NCBI GenBank assembly: GCA_021229015.1
Contig: CM037783.1
Span: forward strand, 59,557,746-59,621,745
Reading direction: 5' to 3'
Length of the DNA stretch: 64,000 bases
From: Solen grandis
Taxonomy: Eukaryota > Mollusca > Bivalvia > Adapedonta > Solenidae
The notes under the pieces were generated by a model. The model was given only the letters and a program-made list of their open reading frames with translations, ran no database searches and had not been told where the DNA came from. The translations under genes were made by a program, and so were the position numbers. Each line of letters opens with the position of its first letter. Position 1 is the stretch's first letter. This document shows positions 1-11,232 of this stretch, in pieces.

Positions 1-54
1 CGGTAACATTCAAAAGTTTTTTTAGTTGTGTGTGAAGTAATGTGCTCCTTTATG

Positions 55-262
55 TTTAACTTGACTTGACTATTTGAGTTTACCGTCGCTTCGACAGTAT
101 TTCAGTCATATAGCGACGTCCATCTAATTACAGGTGGAGGAAGACCCCGAATGCACGGAGGCATCCAGGTAGAACCACCGACCTACCGCAAGCCAGCTGG
201 AAAGCTTTCTTAAATGAAAACCCGAATGACCCTGCCGGGATTCGTACCAGCCCCCCTTTATG
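55..262 (-). mobile_element. tRNA-derived SINE, 5'-truncated
   Basis: This is the same SINE body as the full copies at 5813-6062 and 58940-59192: the segment with the CGACAGTATTTCAGTCATAT and ACCTACCGCAAGCCAGCTGG blocks. It lies in minus orientation. It stops inside the tRNA-like head, at the B-box (GGGATTCGTACC), so the promoter half is missing. Confidence 0.8.
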
Positions 263-1401
263 TTTGAAAACTATTCCTACTATACACAAAATGGTCAACG
301 AAATTACGAATATGTATGTTTCCAATAAATCTAATTTAAATAATAGCAACATCGTCATATTTTAATCATATACAGGAGAAAGTCCCTGTGCACAGTAATT
401 TAGTTGATAACATAAAACTCACAGCATTCCTAATCCTGTTAATTGTTCCCATTTTCTTTTGTTACTGCTAACTAAACATTGTTTAATACCCGCAGAGTCT
501 TATCAAAACACTGCCGAAGATAATGTTTTAACAAAATTACGATCTTCCGGCTTAGAATATGTCGGACGCATAACTGTCTTTTTATTTTCTAGAAGACTTT
601 GCATCATAATTATTGCATCTTCTGTCGACAACCTGACGTTGATTAACGTTCATCACACCGAACTCTAAAGTCGTCTGCTGCAAGAAATTTGCAATTTAGG
701 TGGGCGTAATGAACTCGCAGCTATACGCATAATATGCACACACAGTGGATATAATAACTGCATCAGACCGTCAAGCTATAAGACATATAGTCAACTATAT
801 TGTTGTAAAAACAAAACTTGCAAATGATCTCAGTCACTTATTGATGCTTACGCATGTACGCCAATGCGTACTCGTACAATTCCTTATTAAGACAAAACAA
901 TATGAAAATAATGTATAAAGGTGAAATATATCTCAAGAAAACATCATGTGCCTCAAAGTTTCCTAGAGAAACTAAAAAAAAAAAAAAAAAAAAACAACCC
1001 TGAAGCCACATGTGACTGTAATAGTTGTTGGACCAAGGTCTGGTAATTAAAAGCAACATACGTGTATATGTGCATGTGTGCACCTTCTTTATTTAAACAT
1101 ATTATGTTGATTTAATACAAATATGTATTTACATGTGTGTCGCACACACACGCATATACTCGTATACGGTTTCGCTCTACGCTATGCCCAGATGTACATG
1201 TTGATGCAGTCTGCATCAAACGACTCTTAAACCTTTCATTAAGGATGCTGATATTTGTGAAATAAGTTCAAAACTTTTATTTTAGGTTGATTGGGAGGCA
1301 AGTTCTTACAACTAATCCTTCTCAACGATTCCTGTGACGAACCAGGACTTAAATTGGCACGGTCCAAGAAAAGCGGTTTTTCGGATGTTAATGCCACGTA
1401 C
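263..1401. other. Intergenic or intronic, no gene seen
   Basis: Nothing codes convincingly here. There is a run of 21 A at 974-994 and a CA/TG-rich patch near 1130-1160. Exon 2 of the claudin-like gene just upstream would be expected on the minus strand in this stretch, but I cannot identify one. Confidence 0.5.
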
Positions 1402-1591
1402 CTGGTAATGGCGCAAAGTCAAAAATAACTTCACATTCAGATTTGTAGCAGCCGAACCATAGTCCTTCGTTTGCAGGACCATACGCATCTGCCGCGGTCC
1501 AGTAATTTGTCCAAACCCCAACGATGTGAAACACACCAGCGATAAAGCTAAGAACTACCGCTACAAAACACAATTTCGTACGTTCCGCCAT
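1402..1591 (-). CDS. Claudin/PMP22-like protein, first coding exon (copy 1)
   Basis: Reading the minus strand from ATG at 1591, the exon encodes 63 residues plus one base: MAERTK, a hydrophobic first membrane helix (about residues 6-26), then the start of an extracellular loop with N-E-G-L-W-F-G-C and a second Cys five residues later. The W, GLWxxC and second C are the claudin-superfamily signature of extracellular loop 1; such proteins build epithelial junctions or act as small tetraspan membrane proteins. The exon ends CCAG at a consensus donor, GTACGT, in phase 1. The ATG was chosen because the open frame upstream has only non-ATG starts. The C-x4-C spacing is shorter than the usual eight to ten residues. 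No downstream exon is visible, so the product is partial. Two similar exons lie at 8487 and 11752. Confidence 0.72.
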
Positions 1592-1653
1592 GTTGTTTGT
1601 AACGTAATTTATAGTCAACCCTCCCGCTCATTCATGCTCTGCTGTGTATAACC

Positions 1654-1664
1654 TTATGTACGTT
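1654..1664. repeat. Target-site duplication of the Penelope-like insertion (left)
   Basis: TTATGTACGTT occurs at 1654-1664 and again, identically, at 2340-2350. The two copies exactly flank the GIY-YIG fragment and its 3' tail. Confidence 0.75.
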
Positions 1665-2021
1665 TTGCGTTTTATGTATGAGTTGCGTTGTAATACAGAC
1701 TGTCAAACTAAGAATGTCATTTATCTTATAACATGTTCAAAATGCAACATGCAATATGTTGGTCAGACCAAGCAAAATGTCTCAAAACGTATGAACAGTC
1801 ATAAGTTTGATATTCGTAATTTTATGGACCCTGCATTTTCCTCTACCGTTGCTTTACATTTTAATTTAGAAAATCATAATTTAAATGATTTCTCATTTAT
1901 GCCTATTGATATTATCAATAGCAACATTGATCGCCTGCGCAAAGAAACCTTTTGGATACATAAACTTAGAACTCATGTTCCTGAAGGTTTAAATTCTAAA
2001 CTACTTTATACAGTAGATTAA
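1665..2021 (+). pseudogene. GIY-YIG endonuclease domain of a Penelope-like element (C-terminal fragment)
   Basis: The frame reads through K-N-V-I-Y-L-I-T-C-S-K-C, then M-Q-Y-V-G-Q-T-K-Q-N-V-S-K-R-M-N-S-H, and ends near F-W-I-H-K-L-R-T-H-V-P-E-G-L-N before TAA at 2019-2021. These are the core GIY-YIG motifs: V-I-Y / Y-V-G-Q-T, the Arg of the R-M block and the following His. The CxxC-like pair is typical of Penelope elements, whose endonuclease nicks target DNA to prime reverse transcription. About 118 codons remain. No start codon of its own is needed, because the fragment begins at the 5' truncation point. The frame is intact, but the protein lacks the reverse transcriptase. Confidence 0.8.
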
Positions 2022-2251
2022 TATGTGTCACTTATGTCTACTTGTATGGTAGGTACTGTTTTTCGTTTTTTCCTATTCATGTTTTTTTTATTGTAATAAG
2101 CTATAGGAAATGTTTGTATTTTATATCCGAAACAGTACCTATCTCATTTTGACGTTATAAATAGTACGCATAACGTCTGCACCTTCCCGCTTTTTTGACG
2201 TTACGTTATTCATGGTGACGTCGTTTCCGTTGTTTATGTTTTAAAGTTATT

Positions 2252-2294
2252 GTTATCCTGATGAAGGCGTTAGCCGAAACGTTGAAGTAATAAC
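2252..2294 (+). ncRNA. Hammerhead-ribozyme-like motif in the Penelope-like 3' tail
   Basis: The core CTGATGA (2258-2264) is followed by a stem-loop GGC-GTTA-GCC (2266-2275) and GAAAC (2276-2280). A two-bp stem III would pair AC (2279-2280) with GT (2287-2288). GTTAT (2252-2256) pairs with ATAAC (2290-2294) as stem I. This is a type I layout with a GTA cleavage triplet ending at 2289. Penelope-like elements are known to carry minimal hammerheads. There are two blemishes: an unpaired C at 2257 and an extra A at 2265. Activity is not claimed. Confidence 0.6.
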
Positions 2295-2350
2295 AAATAA
2301 TATTTTTTCCTACGTGTTGTCGTTGATTTTTTCCACACTTTATGTACGTT

Positions 2351-2730
2351 AGCATTTATGACTCATATATGCATGTCTCATTGTTGTCATGCATCTGTTG
2401 CTACTAATTATTACCGATATAAAATTATGGTCAAACATTCCAGACATCTTTAGATTGATATATTCCTTCGATTTGTTGAGCTCAATTTATCATTCACTTA
2501 CACGTATTATCCCGAGGATTTATCTACCATTATTACCTGAGTAGCCTTTTAACATAACAAGTCATTGATGTATCTCATTACTTAATACATAGAGATAATT
2601 ACGTGATTCTACAAACCAGACTTACTCGTTCTTAATTCTTTTCTACATTGCGCCATTGGAATTCTCTCTACCTGTCAATTAGAACTCTTTCCTTATTTAA
2701 TCAGTTTCTCTTAAAGAAGTATAAATACCA
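2351..2730. other. No gene seen
   Basis: AT-rich sequence with no supported coding region, RNA or recognised repeat. Confidence 0.4.
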
Positions 2731-2995
2731 GTTCAGTTATTATCTGGCAAGTAGAAAATTTTCAAGTTATCCACTTAGGTATCTTAACAGGACTAAACTG
2801 CTTTTTTTTCCAGATAATTCTATGAAAAAATGCTTGTTTTCCACATAATTTATCTGACTAACTTGAAATAAGGCGTGATATCCAGTTATCTTAAGTGAAT
2901 ATATGGCTGGCAGTAGTGGACACTAACAGGCAGTTTTATTCTGTTAAGATAACACGAAAGTTTCCTACTTGCCAGATACTAACTGAATATGTAAC
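2731..2995. repeat. Imperfect foldback (inverted repeat with ~125-bp centre)
   Basis: The left arm (about 2731-2802), containing TATCTGGCAAGTAG and TTAACAGGACTAAACTGC, is matched in reverse complement by the right arm (about 2926-2995, CTACTTGCCAGATA and GGCAGTTTTATTCTG). It resembles a non-autonomous foldback or MITE. I see no clear terminal duplication. Confidence 0.55.
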
Positions 2996-4299
2996 ATTTT
3001 TTCCGAAAAGTTTCGACATAGCTAAGTGGATAAGTGGCTGGCAGAAATATGCCACCATAGAGTAGATATGAGTCAAGTACATTCTTGTTTATGTAGATAA
3101 ACCCCGATTTAATATTCTCTACTCTTCTCTCTTATCTTTTTCCAATATAAATTATATGATTAATATGTTTCGATAAATATCAGTTGAGTGTCATTTTTTT
3201 TATGCTGCACGCCATGTTTAAGGCTATAGCATTGCCTAGGAGAGGGTTTTAATAATGATACAAAACTTGTTTCCAGTCCTTGTTTGGGTGAAATTGCAGC
3301 AATAAACATGTTAAAACTAATTTTCATTCTTGGTAACATAAAATCAACAAATCAAGCCATCTGGAAAATAAAAATAAAATCAATATTTTTCATTAGAAAG
3401 AAACGCCGCAACTCGAACCAAGAACCTTTATAAACAATCTCTGCTGTAAAGGCTCGACATAAAACAGCCATAACCCACAGCAACCCTAGCTCTGTAGTGA
3501 CTTTGATGCATATCTACGGTGAACTCCCTCTGTATCCGTGGCAACATGAAAGACTCCCTGAACCACCATGAAATGATCAAACATACGCGGTACTAAGTGA
3601 ATTAAAACCCCACTAAGAACGGAAATGTTTAAACACGATAATAAGAACACAGTTATCGAGGATAGCAACCTGGTTAGGTTTTTTTGCAGGATGCAAACGG
3701 TGTAGAAATCTAATTACTAAACAGCTTTGGAGAGCCCCAAGATCACTAATTACATTAGGTAGTTTCACAGAGAAGACCTTCGAAAGAGTAAGAAACGAGG
3801 TTGTTCAAACGAAAAACATCGTCTCCAGTTATTTCGAGGTAGAATAAAGCTTGTTTGTTGAAGCTTTGCCTTATCAATACTGTAAAGGACGACTGTAATA
3901 AAAAGGCAAAACCAATATAAGTTATTTTAAGTTTTTAATCTTAGCCACTGTACTAATTCACTATTACCCATTAAGTTAAATAAGGACTTTTGGGGCAGTT
4001 TATGTGAAAACAATAAATTCAATTGGTAGCTAGGCAGTTGTTAATTTTGGTAAATCTGGACCAAATTATTCCGATTAACAACCAACACATACGAGTTTTT
4101 ACGAAAATATCCGGAATAACACGATAACGAAATAAAGAGATAAAAATCAAAGAACTGAAAATGATGGTATACTCTACCTTTCAAACTGAATATATTGTCG
4201 CAACGAAAAAGGCTACGAGTGAAACATGGTTAATTGATTTATTTTAGTATGAGTAAGTGTTAGTGTTGTGAACTTATTTATAACTAAACCCTCTCAAAG
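2996..4299. other. No gene seen
   Basis: AT-rich sequence. Short open frames on either strand lack start context, splice sites or recognisable motifs. Confidence 0.4.
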
Positions 4300-4420
4300 A
4301 TACCTGGGTTGGACCAGTACTTTGAGAACGTCATTAAAGACCGGTCCCTCCAACTAGGTTCGAACCCACATCCTTCGCAGCTATGTACCAGGCGGGATCG
4401 GACCATAGCGTCATTATAAT
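4300..4420 (-). mobile_element. tRNA-like SINE head fragment
   Basis: On the minus strand this contains a B-box-like GTGGGTTCGAACC preceded by a tRNA-like half. It resembles the fragment at 11155-11232. There is no complete cloverleaf, so it is not called as a tRNA gene. Confidence 0.45.
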
Positions 4421-4906
4421 TTTCAAAAAGTGTTCCTTGGACTATATGTATCTTCTGCTGAAAGTGTAACGGAAAAATGACAAAGCTTGACGGACAAACA
4501 AACGGAGGACAGACAGTCAGACAGGCGACGGAGAAGAGATCCCCGTGTGTCACCTGCTGTAAGCAATAACATTAGCGTTGCTTCCATTATTACCGCTACT
4601 ATACTAGAAAGTAATTAGCTAAATGACAAAGGTCCTCAGTAGAATCACATCTATGAATTATAACTCTGCGAACAAATGAGATATTAACTTCAAACACACA
4701 CCCCTCTCTTTGCACACTACATACGCTTTACCGACATACCACCCATGGGAAAATTTACGAACACAGCGGAGCACGAGTAATGTTTTTGCTCTTTCTATCA
4801 GAAAAAAAATCTTGTACATACACAGAAACCAAACTGATGAGAAACGCAGATAATATAAAGTGGATTATACGTTGAAAGTTAAGCAGACTACGACAGAGAG
4901 AAGGGT

Positions 4907-4935
4907 GGGGGGGGGGGGGGGGGGGGGGGGGGGGG
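4907..4935. repeat. Poly-G tract (29 bases)
   Basis: An uninterrupted G run followed by GAGAGAAAG. Its length is likely unreliable in the assembly. Confidence 0.9.
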
Positions 4936-5291
4936 AGAGAAAGAAGGGGATAGAGCGTTTCTTGATATTATTATTTTTATACGATATATATTTATATTGT
5001 GGGTATATTAAGCGATACGATACGATTTTAACAACTAATTCCATCTTCCTGTTACATTAGGCTCACCATGGAAATAAAATATAAACAAACAGGATGATGT
5101 TGTCTTATTTTCTTTGAAGTCGATTTATGTCCAAATATATTGTATTTATATGAAATACAACTGATTTATCAAAATGTTGTTTATATATTTATTGAGAAAT
5201 GCAGACTATATAATTGCATTGGACTATTCTATTAAGAATGTTTGCCGAGTGAGTAACAAAACTAAAGAGTATAGTTGAATGTATCAGTGAT

Positions 5292-5332
5292 CGAATCCCA
5301 TTTCCGGTAGGCACGAATCCCATTTCCGGTAG
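5292..5332. repeat. 19-bp direct duplication
   Basis: CGAATCCCATTTCCGGTAG occurs at 5292-5310 and at 5314-5332, separated by three bases. Confidence 0.85.
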
Positions 5333-5619
5333 ACAGACAGAGATATAAAACTTTATTTACAGACTTATACAAAGTAAATCGTCATGCATATCAGTATATA
5401 TTAATGATTAATTACAAATTCAATTCACTTCACGAAAATCAGGCAGTAGAGACATGTAAGACATCCAAATAAATACAAATAAACATAACACTATGTAAAC
5501 AGATGAGGACGAAATAAAAGGTGACTGATCGGACACACAGAAGGTCTTAAAGATCGGTGCTTGGATAAACTTGGCAGATCGGAACCTTTACATATGCAAG
5601 TAAAATAATGTTTTATGAT

Positions 5620-7085
5620 TGCATATTGTTGGTTGGATGAATAAAGTGTTTGCTAACTTGACATATGGTTGGTCGGTCTTCTTTAATGTTTAGCATATGG
5701 CTGGCTGGTCAGACAGAATGTCTGAAATTGATTGGCTAACCAAATTGAAAGTTTAGCATATGATTGGTTGGCTAGATATAATACTTTTCATATGGGTGTT
5801 TGGAAATATTGACTTGACTATTTGAGTTTACCGTCGCTTCGACAGTATTTCAGTCATATAGCGACGTCCAGCTAATTACATGCGGAGGAAGACCGCGAAT
5901 GCACGGAGGCATCCGGGTAGAACCACCGACCTACCGCAAGCCAGCTGGAAGGCTTCCTCACATGAAAATCCGAATGACCCTGCCGGGATTCGAACCCACG
6001 CGGTGAGGGGATGAGTGAGTGTTAAAGTCAGCGACTTTACCCTCTCGGCCACGGAGGCCCCTTGGTAATATTGAAGGTTGGGCATACATGTTAATATCCT
6101 TGTACAGATATGATTGTAAGGTATAGTTGGTTGCTTAATATGACTGAATGCTTTACATATATATACTACTGGTTGATCAAACTGAATACTTGACACATGA
6201 TTGGTTGGCTTATTAGACTGAATGTTTGATATATGATTGGTTGGCTGATAAGACTGAAGGTTTGGCATATGATTGGTTGGCTGATAAGACTGAAGGTTTG
6301 GCATATGATTGGTTGGCTGATTATAATGAAGATTTGACATATGATTGTTTGGCTGATAAGACTGAAGGTTTGGCATTTGATTGGTTGGCTGATAATATTG
6401 AAGGTTTGGCATATGATTGGTTGGCTGATAAGACTGAAGGTTTGGCATATGATTGGTTGGCTGATAAGACTGAAGGTTTGGCATATGATTGGTTGGCTGA
6501 TTATACTGAATGTTTGGCATATGTTTGGTTGGCTTATTAGACTGAATGTTTGGCATATGAATGGTTGGTTGATTAGACTGAATGTTTGGCGTATGATTGG
6601 TTGGCTGATTAGTCTTAAGGTTTGGCATATGATTGGTTGGCTGATTAGACTGAAGGTTTGGCATGTGTTTGGTTGGCTGATAAGACTGAAGGTTTGACAT
6701 ATTGGTTGGCTGATGGACTAATAATCTGGCGTATGATTGGTTGGCTGATTAGTCTGAAGGTTTGGCATATGAATGGTTGGCTGATTAGACAGAAGGTTGG
6801 CATATGATTGATTGGCTGATAAGACTGAAGGTTTGGCATATGATTGGTTGGCTGATTAGACTGTAGATTTGGCATATGATTGGTTGGCTGATTGGCGAAT
6901 GATTGGTTGGTTGATTTAACTGAAGATTTGGCATATGATTGGTTTGCTTATTAGACTGAATGCTTGGCATATGATTTGTTGGTTGGTTAAATTGAAGGTT
7001 TGGCATATGGTTGGTTTTCTGATTGGAATATGCTTAATTGGCTGAGAACATTGAAGGGTTTGCATGGTTTAGAATGGGCTGATTA
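5620..7085. repeat. 36-bp minisatellite, interrupted by a SINE
   Basis: The unit is roughly TGAAGGTTTGGCATATGATT followed by GGTTGGCTGATAAGAC, 36 bases long. It is repeated about 25 times with point changes between 6180 and 7085, and in more diverged form at 5620-5800. Because 36 is a multiple of three, long frames stay open on both strands; the minus strand reads as a 12-residue repeat M-P-N-L-Q-S-x-Q-P-T-N-H. A SINE splits the array at 5813-6062. I see no start context, splice site or signal peptide supporting translation. Confidence 0.85.
5813..6062 (-). mobile_element. Full-length tRNA-derived SINE inside the minisatellite
   Basis: Read on the minus strand, the tRNA-like head has an A-box (TGGCCGAGAGGG) and a B-box (GGGTTCGAATCCC), then the common SINE body, and ends near AGTCAAGTCAA. 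It is flanked by a 12-bp target duplication with one mismatch (TGGAAATATTGA at 5801-5812, TGGTAATATTGA at 6063-6074). It therefore inserted after the minisatellite formed. Confidence 0.85.
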
Positions 7086-7842
7086 GATACTCAAGCAGTC
7101 GTGCAGACAAACATTCATCATGTATATGATGGCAACGACACACACGCTAATGATAACATCCATTCTTAACGTCACTAAATAAGTAGTAAGTTGCTATGTC
7201 GTGGGTGCAGACTATGCATTAGCACTAAACACTAGCTAGGTACTCATTACTATGGTAGTGTTTGGCATTACACTGACTGAGTCAGTCCACAGCAATCTAC
7301 ATTTCTGAATAATGGAAGCCATCACTGACGGGGAAAATGAGATGTCGGTCCAGATTGCTCGAATCAGCCATTCATTATATTGACACGAGATTTTCCGTTT
7401 TAAAGCAAGTCTTTCTGTAGTGTAGGGCGGGCTACGCTGCTATAACGCAATATTCAATATGTGTATACAGCCAAGTTTGACGCGTATGCAGAAAAAAAAT
7501 ATGAAAATGAAACATTTCATAATGCGCTTACATGTGAGATTTACACTGATTCTTCATGGAAGAACACTAATGGTTCCAACGCATAGCAGACGCGGAAACA
7601 GCATCAAAACTTCGTTCTCGTTTCATCCTACACGTTTGAAGCTGTAATGCATTTAACGGGCGGTGTTTATTTGATTCTCCTATATTAAAGAGGCGCATGC
7701 CTGCTTTACCTGGTCTTTAGCGCATGCGCTGTTGAATGCGTGGGATGTTTTCAAAACCAATCTCTTGACAGTACTTTGCTATAAAGTGCGAAAATCAGGC
7801 GCTTGTCTCACCCCGGAGGCAGTGTTAGCTTCTATATATATA

Positions 7843-7873
<31 letters not shown>

Positions 7874-8360
7874 TGTGGGTCCTATTTAAGCACTTTATAT
7901 ATAAAGAGGCAGAGAATCCTCATGAGCATGAGGGCAGAATTCAACATATACCCATATCTAGTGCTGAGAACAAATAAAACTTACACTACAATTTATCAGA
8001 AATGTTCCTTGAAAAGAATAAGAAATATAACAATAACAGTCGTATTGTTCTTGTTCTTCGAAGACAAACGGGGTTTCCTTTACAATTTATCAATACAACT
8101 AATCAAAAAGCAAGTGCTATGGTCCCTGTGGATCTACCAACACTTAATTTTAATGGCAAATGAATATGAAAATATGGAAACTTAAACTGATAAAGCCCTT
8201 AAAAAGTTAAAACGTGCAATCTATGTTAGGAAAATGCTTGATTTTGTTTCTGCAGAAAATTATTTAATCCTAAGAATATTAATAGACTAAACATCTGATA
8301 ATCATCCAAATGCATTCCTGAATCATTCATAGTTTTCGAAATAGTAAGATAAACAACTAC

Positions 8361-8363
<3 letters not shown>
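7086..8363. other. No gene seen; (GA)n tract
   Basis: A GA microsatellite lies at about 7842-7869. The short open frames here have no supporting motif. Exon 2 of the claudin-like exon at 8487 was looked for on the minus strand and not found. Confidence 0.4.

Positions 8364-8400
<37 letters not shown>
8364..8400. repeat. (GA)n microsatellite
   Basis: Pure GA repeat of about 18 units, close to the donor site of the claudin-like exon at 8487. Confidence 0.9.
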
Positions 8401-8405
<5 letters not shown>

Positions 8406-8486
8406 GCGAGTTGAAAACTACATCAAAACAAACATAAAATCAGAACGAGGCAAACTGTCACGTGACATATCACATGATACACCTAC

Positions 8487-8694
8487 TTTCTCTCTTATAG
8501 GTATCATCCAACTGACAGCGGAACTGATATCCGTACGTGCAGACGTACCACAGTCCGTTGTAAGAATCCAAGTGGAACAAATCGTAGACAACCCACCATG
8601 GTGATAAAAATCCAACCGTGTCAAGAAACAGAGCTATCGCGGTTATAGCAACCCTTCCTGGTCCAACGGAGTTAGCCGAGGTAAAGTCGACCAT
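8487..8694 (-). CDS. Claudin/PMP22-like protein, first coding exon (copy 2)
   Basis: From ATG at 8694 the exon encodes 69 residues plus one base. After a polar start (MVDFTSANSVGPGR) comes a membrane helix (about residues 15-36), then S-Y-N-G-L-W-Y-V-C with a second Cys at residue 60. This matches the GLWxxC...C signature of claudin extracellular loop 1; the cysteines normally form a disulfide that shapes the paracellular face. The exon ends A|GTAGGT in phase 1. A second possible donor, AG|GTGTAT, lies seven bases further on. Length (208 bases) and phase equal those of the exon at 11752, which supports common descent. Only about 27% of residues look shared, so the copies are old. No exon 2 is seen between here and the exon at 1402. 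Confidence 0.7.
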
Positions 8695-9309
8695 AGCTCT
8701 GCAGAACCCCCGCACTGAGCTAACTCCGTGACAGAAAACTTGGTCAGAGATGTAAATAGGTCCTAGTATGCTGGAAATCAATATACGGCGTACAGTACTG
8801 CTGACTAGTCCACAGATTTTTGTTTTCGGTTTTCTTTCAGGAGGGTTCGGGGGAAGGGGGAAGGATGATGATGGGGGACGTGTGTGTGTAAGGGGGGATA
8901 TAAATATATCTATAAGAGTGGAGGAAAGGAATGTTTATATAAATATATAAAATGAATGTAGAGAGAGAGAGAGAGAGCGTGCGGGTTCGGGTGGGTGTAT
9001 GCATATAAAAACTTGAAAACTGCACAGAGGGGGGCTGAGGAAAGTGCACTATAATAGGTGGATTTGTTTCCAGTAGAAAAGAGTAGTAATATACGAAACA
9101 GAAAAGCAAAGTAATAATAATAGGTAAACTTGGGAAGAGCGAGACAGGACGTATATATTAAAATGAAGCGCGCGCGCATGAGATAGATAGAGAGAGAGAA
9201 AAGAGGTAAAATATTTTAGATAAATGGCGTCATCGGCATCATGATCTAAACTCTGACGCTCGATAATTTTTTATCAGACATCTGTATGTCACTGATGTTT
9301 GACAAAATT
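8695..9309. other. No gene seen; GA-rich and GT-rich simple sequence
   Basis: Short GA tracts occur near 8960-8978 and 9185-9200, with G-rich sequence near 8840-8900. Any promoter of the claudin-like exon at 8694 would lie here, but none is recognisable. Confidence 0.4.
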
Positions 9310-10200
9310 ACTGGGCTGACATTTTGGGTATATGGAGATAACGGTGTTGAAATATACCACAAATTGTGCTCTTGTTGCGATCGCTGTCATACCGATATGT
9401 ACACAGGTCAGAGTGACTATTTTTAAGAAACTAATATTCCTTCAGTGTATTTTCTTCAGACAAAAAATTAATGCAATCTGTATATATTCGTTGACGACAA
9501 CAAAACCAGAATGCATAAATAAGAAAGAATCTTTTAGTTAAGACCATTCAATTGTTAAAAAATATCTGATTTGCATATTCTTCATATATCCGTCAATTTT
9601 CTGACGTTTTCCATAACTTTCCGTATGTCTCCGTTAACGAATCGAGAGTGCATAAATACGGGACAGCGTAGTGGTAATGCGCCTCGCTTCTCACCATTGC
9701 GTCCTTGGTTCGATTCCGGTCACGTACGTTAGAGGGTACAGTGGTCGCCCGTCATGACACGTGGGTTTTCTCCGGGTTCTCCGGTCCCCCCCCCCCGTAC
9801 ACACACACACACACAAATGACGACATACGACACCACCAGAGCCATCGAGATTGATTAATATAAGTTGTGAGAACTGATTTCGCAATCGATGTAAAATAAA
9901 TAAAGTTTAAACTTTAAGTGCATAAATTGATGACGTAGCAGATAAACAAATTGTGATTCGACGACGGTGCAAAATGTAAACAATGAGAGTAATTTGACAT
10001 CCATTGCAAATACTAAATAACGTAATTAAATGCGTTTATAATTGTTATCTTCCGGCGGATAGTTGCACTTCTTATACAATTTGCGTTAGTCTACAATATA
10101 TCACTGTCAATGTTATTTTGTCTTTTCTTTTTCATGAAAATTGTATCACTATAAAATATAATGGACATTTATGATAACTATAACTTCACGGAAATAAATA
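9310..10200. repeat. Dispersed repeat family R1, copy 1 (split by a SINE)
   Basis: Shared blocks include CGTTGACGACAAC, CCGTATGTCTCCGTTAACGA, GTAGCAGATAAACAAATTGT and AATGTAAACAATGAGAGTA. Other copies lie at about 49020-50250, 53600-54060 (inverted) and 58130-58660. No coding capacity is seen. A SINE with target duplication interrupts this copy at 9658-9916. Confidence 0.7.
9658..9916 (+). mobile_element. tRNA-derived SINE, second family, with 11-bp target duplication
   Basis: The head carries TAGTGGTAATGCGCC (A-box-like) and GGTTCGATTCC (B-box). The body has GTGGGTTTTCTCCGGGTTCT and a C run, and the tail is AT-rich. AGTGCATAAAT flanks it exactly (9647-9657 and 9917-9927). Confidence 0.85.
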
Positions 10201-10760
10201 CATATTGATTTACCAGAATATACACAGTTTTAGAAAACGAATAGATTCCATCTTAAAATTAATTAATTTAATTGTGGTAATTAGGTCTATCCATTACGCA
10301 TATTAAAACTAAAATTAAATAAATTCTAATATAAGATTGTCTCGTGTCCACTGTTTATCAATACAAATTTAATATACATCTAGTATAATAAACGTAATGA
10401 GGAAATTAACCGGATATCAACGGTTGTATGCTGTGCAAATGCAGATTGTTCTAAAATATTAAAAAAATATTAAGTTGAAACAATGAATATGCAGATCTAA
10501 CAAATTGCTTGTTTTTAGGGTAATTACTGCTAATCAATAAACGTTTTAATCTCTTAGAAATGAGACTGATTAACTTCCGTGATGTTCTTCGTTAATTTTC
10601 GTGAATTTTTACGATTGAACTATCTGTTTTTAGTTTTGGTTTAACCGGGGGCTCATGGTAACTTCAGAAGTCTTGTAATCGCAAAATGCTAGTTTGAATC
10701 TTTGATCTCTGTTTGTTGTGTGAAAGGATGGACGAATAACGAATAATGTTGAATTGCTGG

Positions 10761-10795
<35 letters not shown>

Positions 10796-11154
10796 ATTAT
10801 CTTCTTCTTTAATTTTAAACGGGGATGAGTATATAGTAATTCAGCATTAATTTCAATATAATCGTGCTATAAAGATGTGCCATAAATTGTGTGTGTGTGT
10901 GTGTGATTTGCATATAGAACATAATTATACACGATGGTCAAATCATTAAAACATATGACAAATATTTATGGTCTGAGCAATATTCGAACCCAGATGTTAA
11001 CAGAGAGTGTGAAACACGTGTGCTTCAAAGTAATACATAATACATGATGTACAATACATTGAAGTTCAGAAACCGACAATTGTCGAAGAAAGATCACTAT
11101 ATTTTTAGAAGCCTCCGGTAAATATTGCCAGACAATAAATCTATCTATGAAAGG
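10201..11154. other. No gene seen; long T tract
   Basis: AT-rich sequence with a run of 29 T at 10763-10791 and a short (GT)n at about 10890-10904. Confidence 0.45.
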
Positions 11155-11232
11155 TGGTTGTCCCCCGACAGCGTTCGAACCCACAACCTTCGGCTCCGGA
11201 ATCGGGTACGTTACCACTTGACCACGGTGCAG
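11155..11232 (-). mobile_element. tRNA-like SINE head
   Basis: On the minus strand it reads GTGGTCAAGTGGTAACGTAC (A-box), then GGGTTCGAACGC (B-box). It is tRNA-like, but the arms do not close a clean cloverleaf, so it is called a SINE head. Confidence 0.55.

Larger units (their letters stand above)
1665..2339 (+). mobile_element. Penelope-like retroelement, 5'-truncated, with 11-bp target duplication
   Basis: This 675-bp insertion lies between two identical 11-bp direct repeats. It contains the end of an open frame with a GIY-YIG endonuclease domain, about 230 bp of 3' untranslated sequence and a hammerhead-like motif. The reverse transcriptase half is missing, as expected for an incompletely reverse-transcribed copy. 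The exact flanks and open frame suggest a fairly recent insertion. It sits just upstream of the claudin-like exon at 1402-1591. Confidence 0.75.

Noticed and set aside
128..358. Hydrophobic minus-strand frame that might be the missing claudin exon 2
   Set aside because: Half of it is SINE sequence, and the rest lacks an acceptor, the expected loop residues and the right phase.
5876..6700. 274-codon minus-strand frame with 12-residue repeats
   Set aside because: It follows the 36-bp minisatellite and runs into the SINE. The opposite strand is open in the same way, so openness is a result of the repeat period. Kept only as a low-confidence finding.
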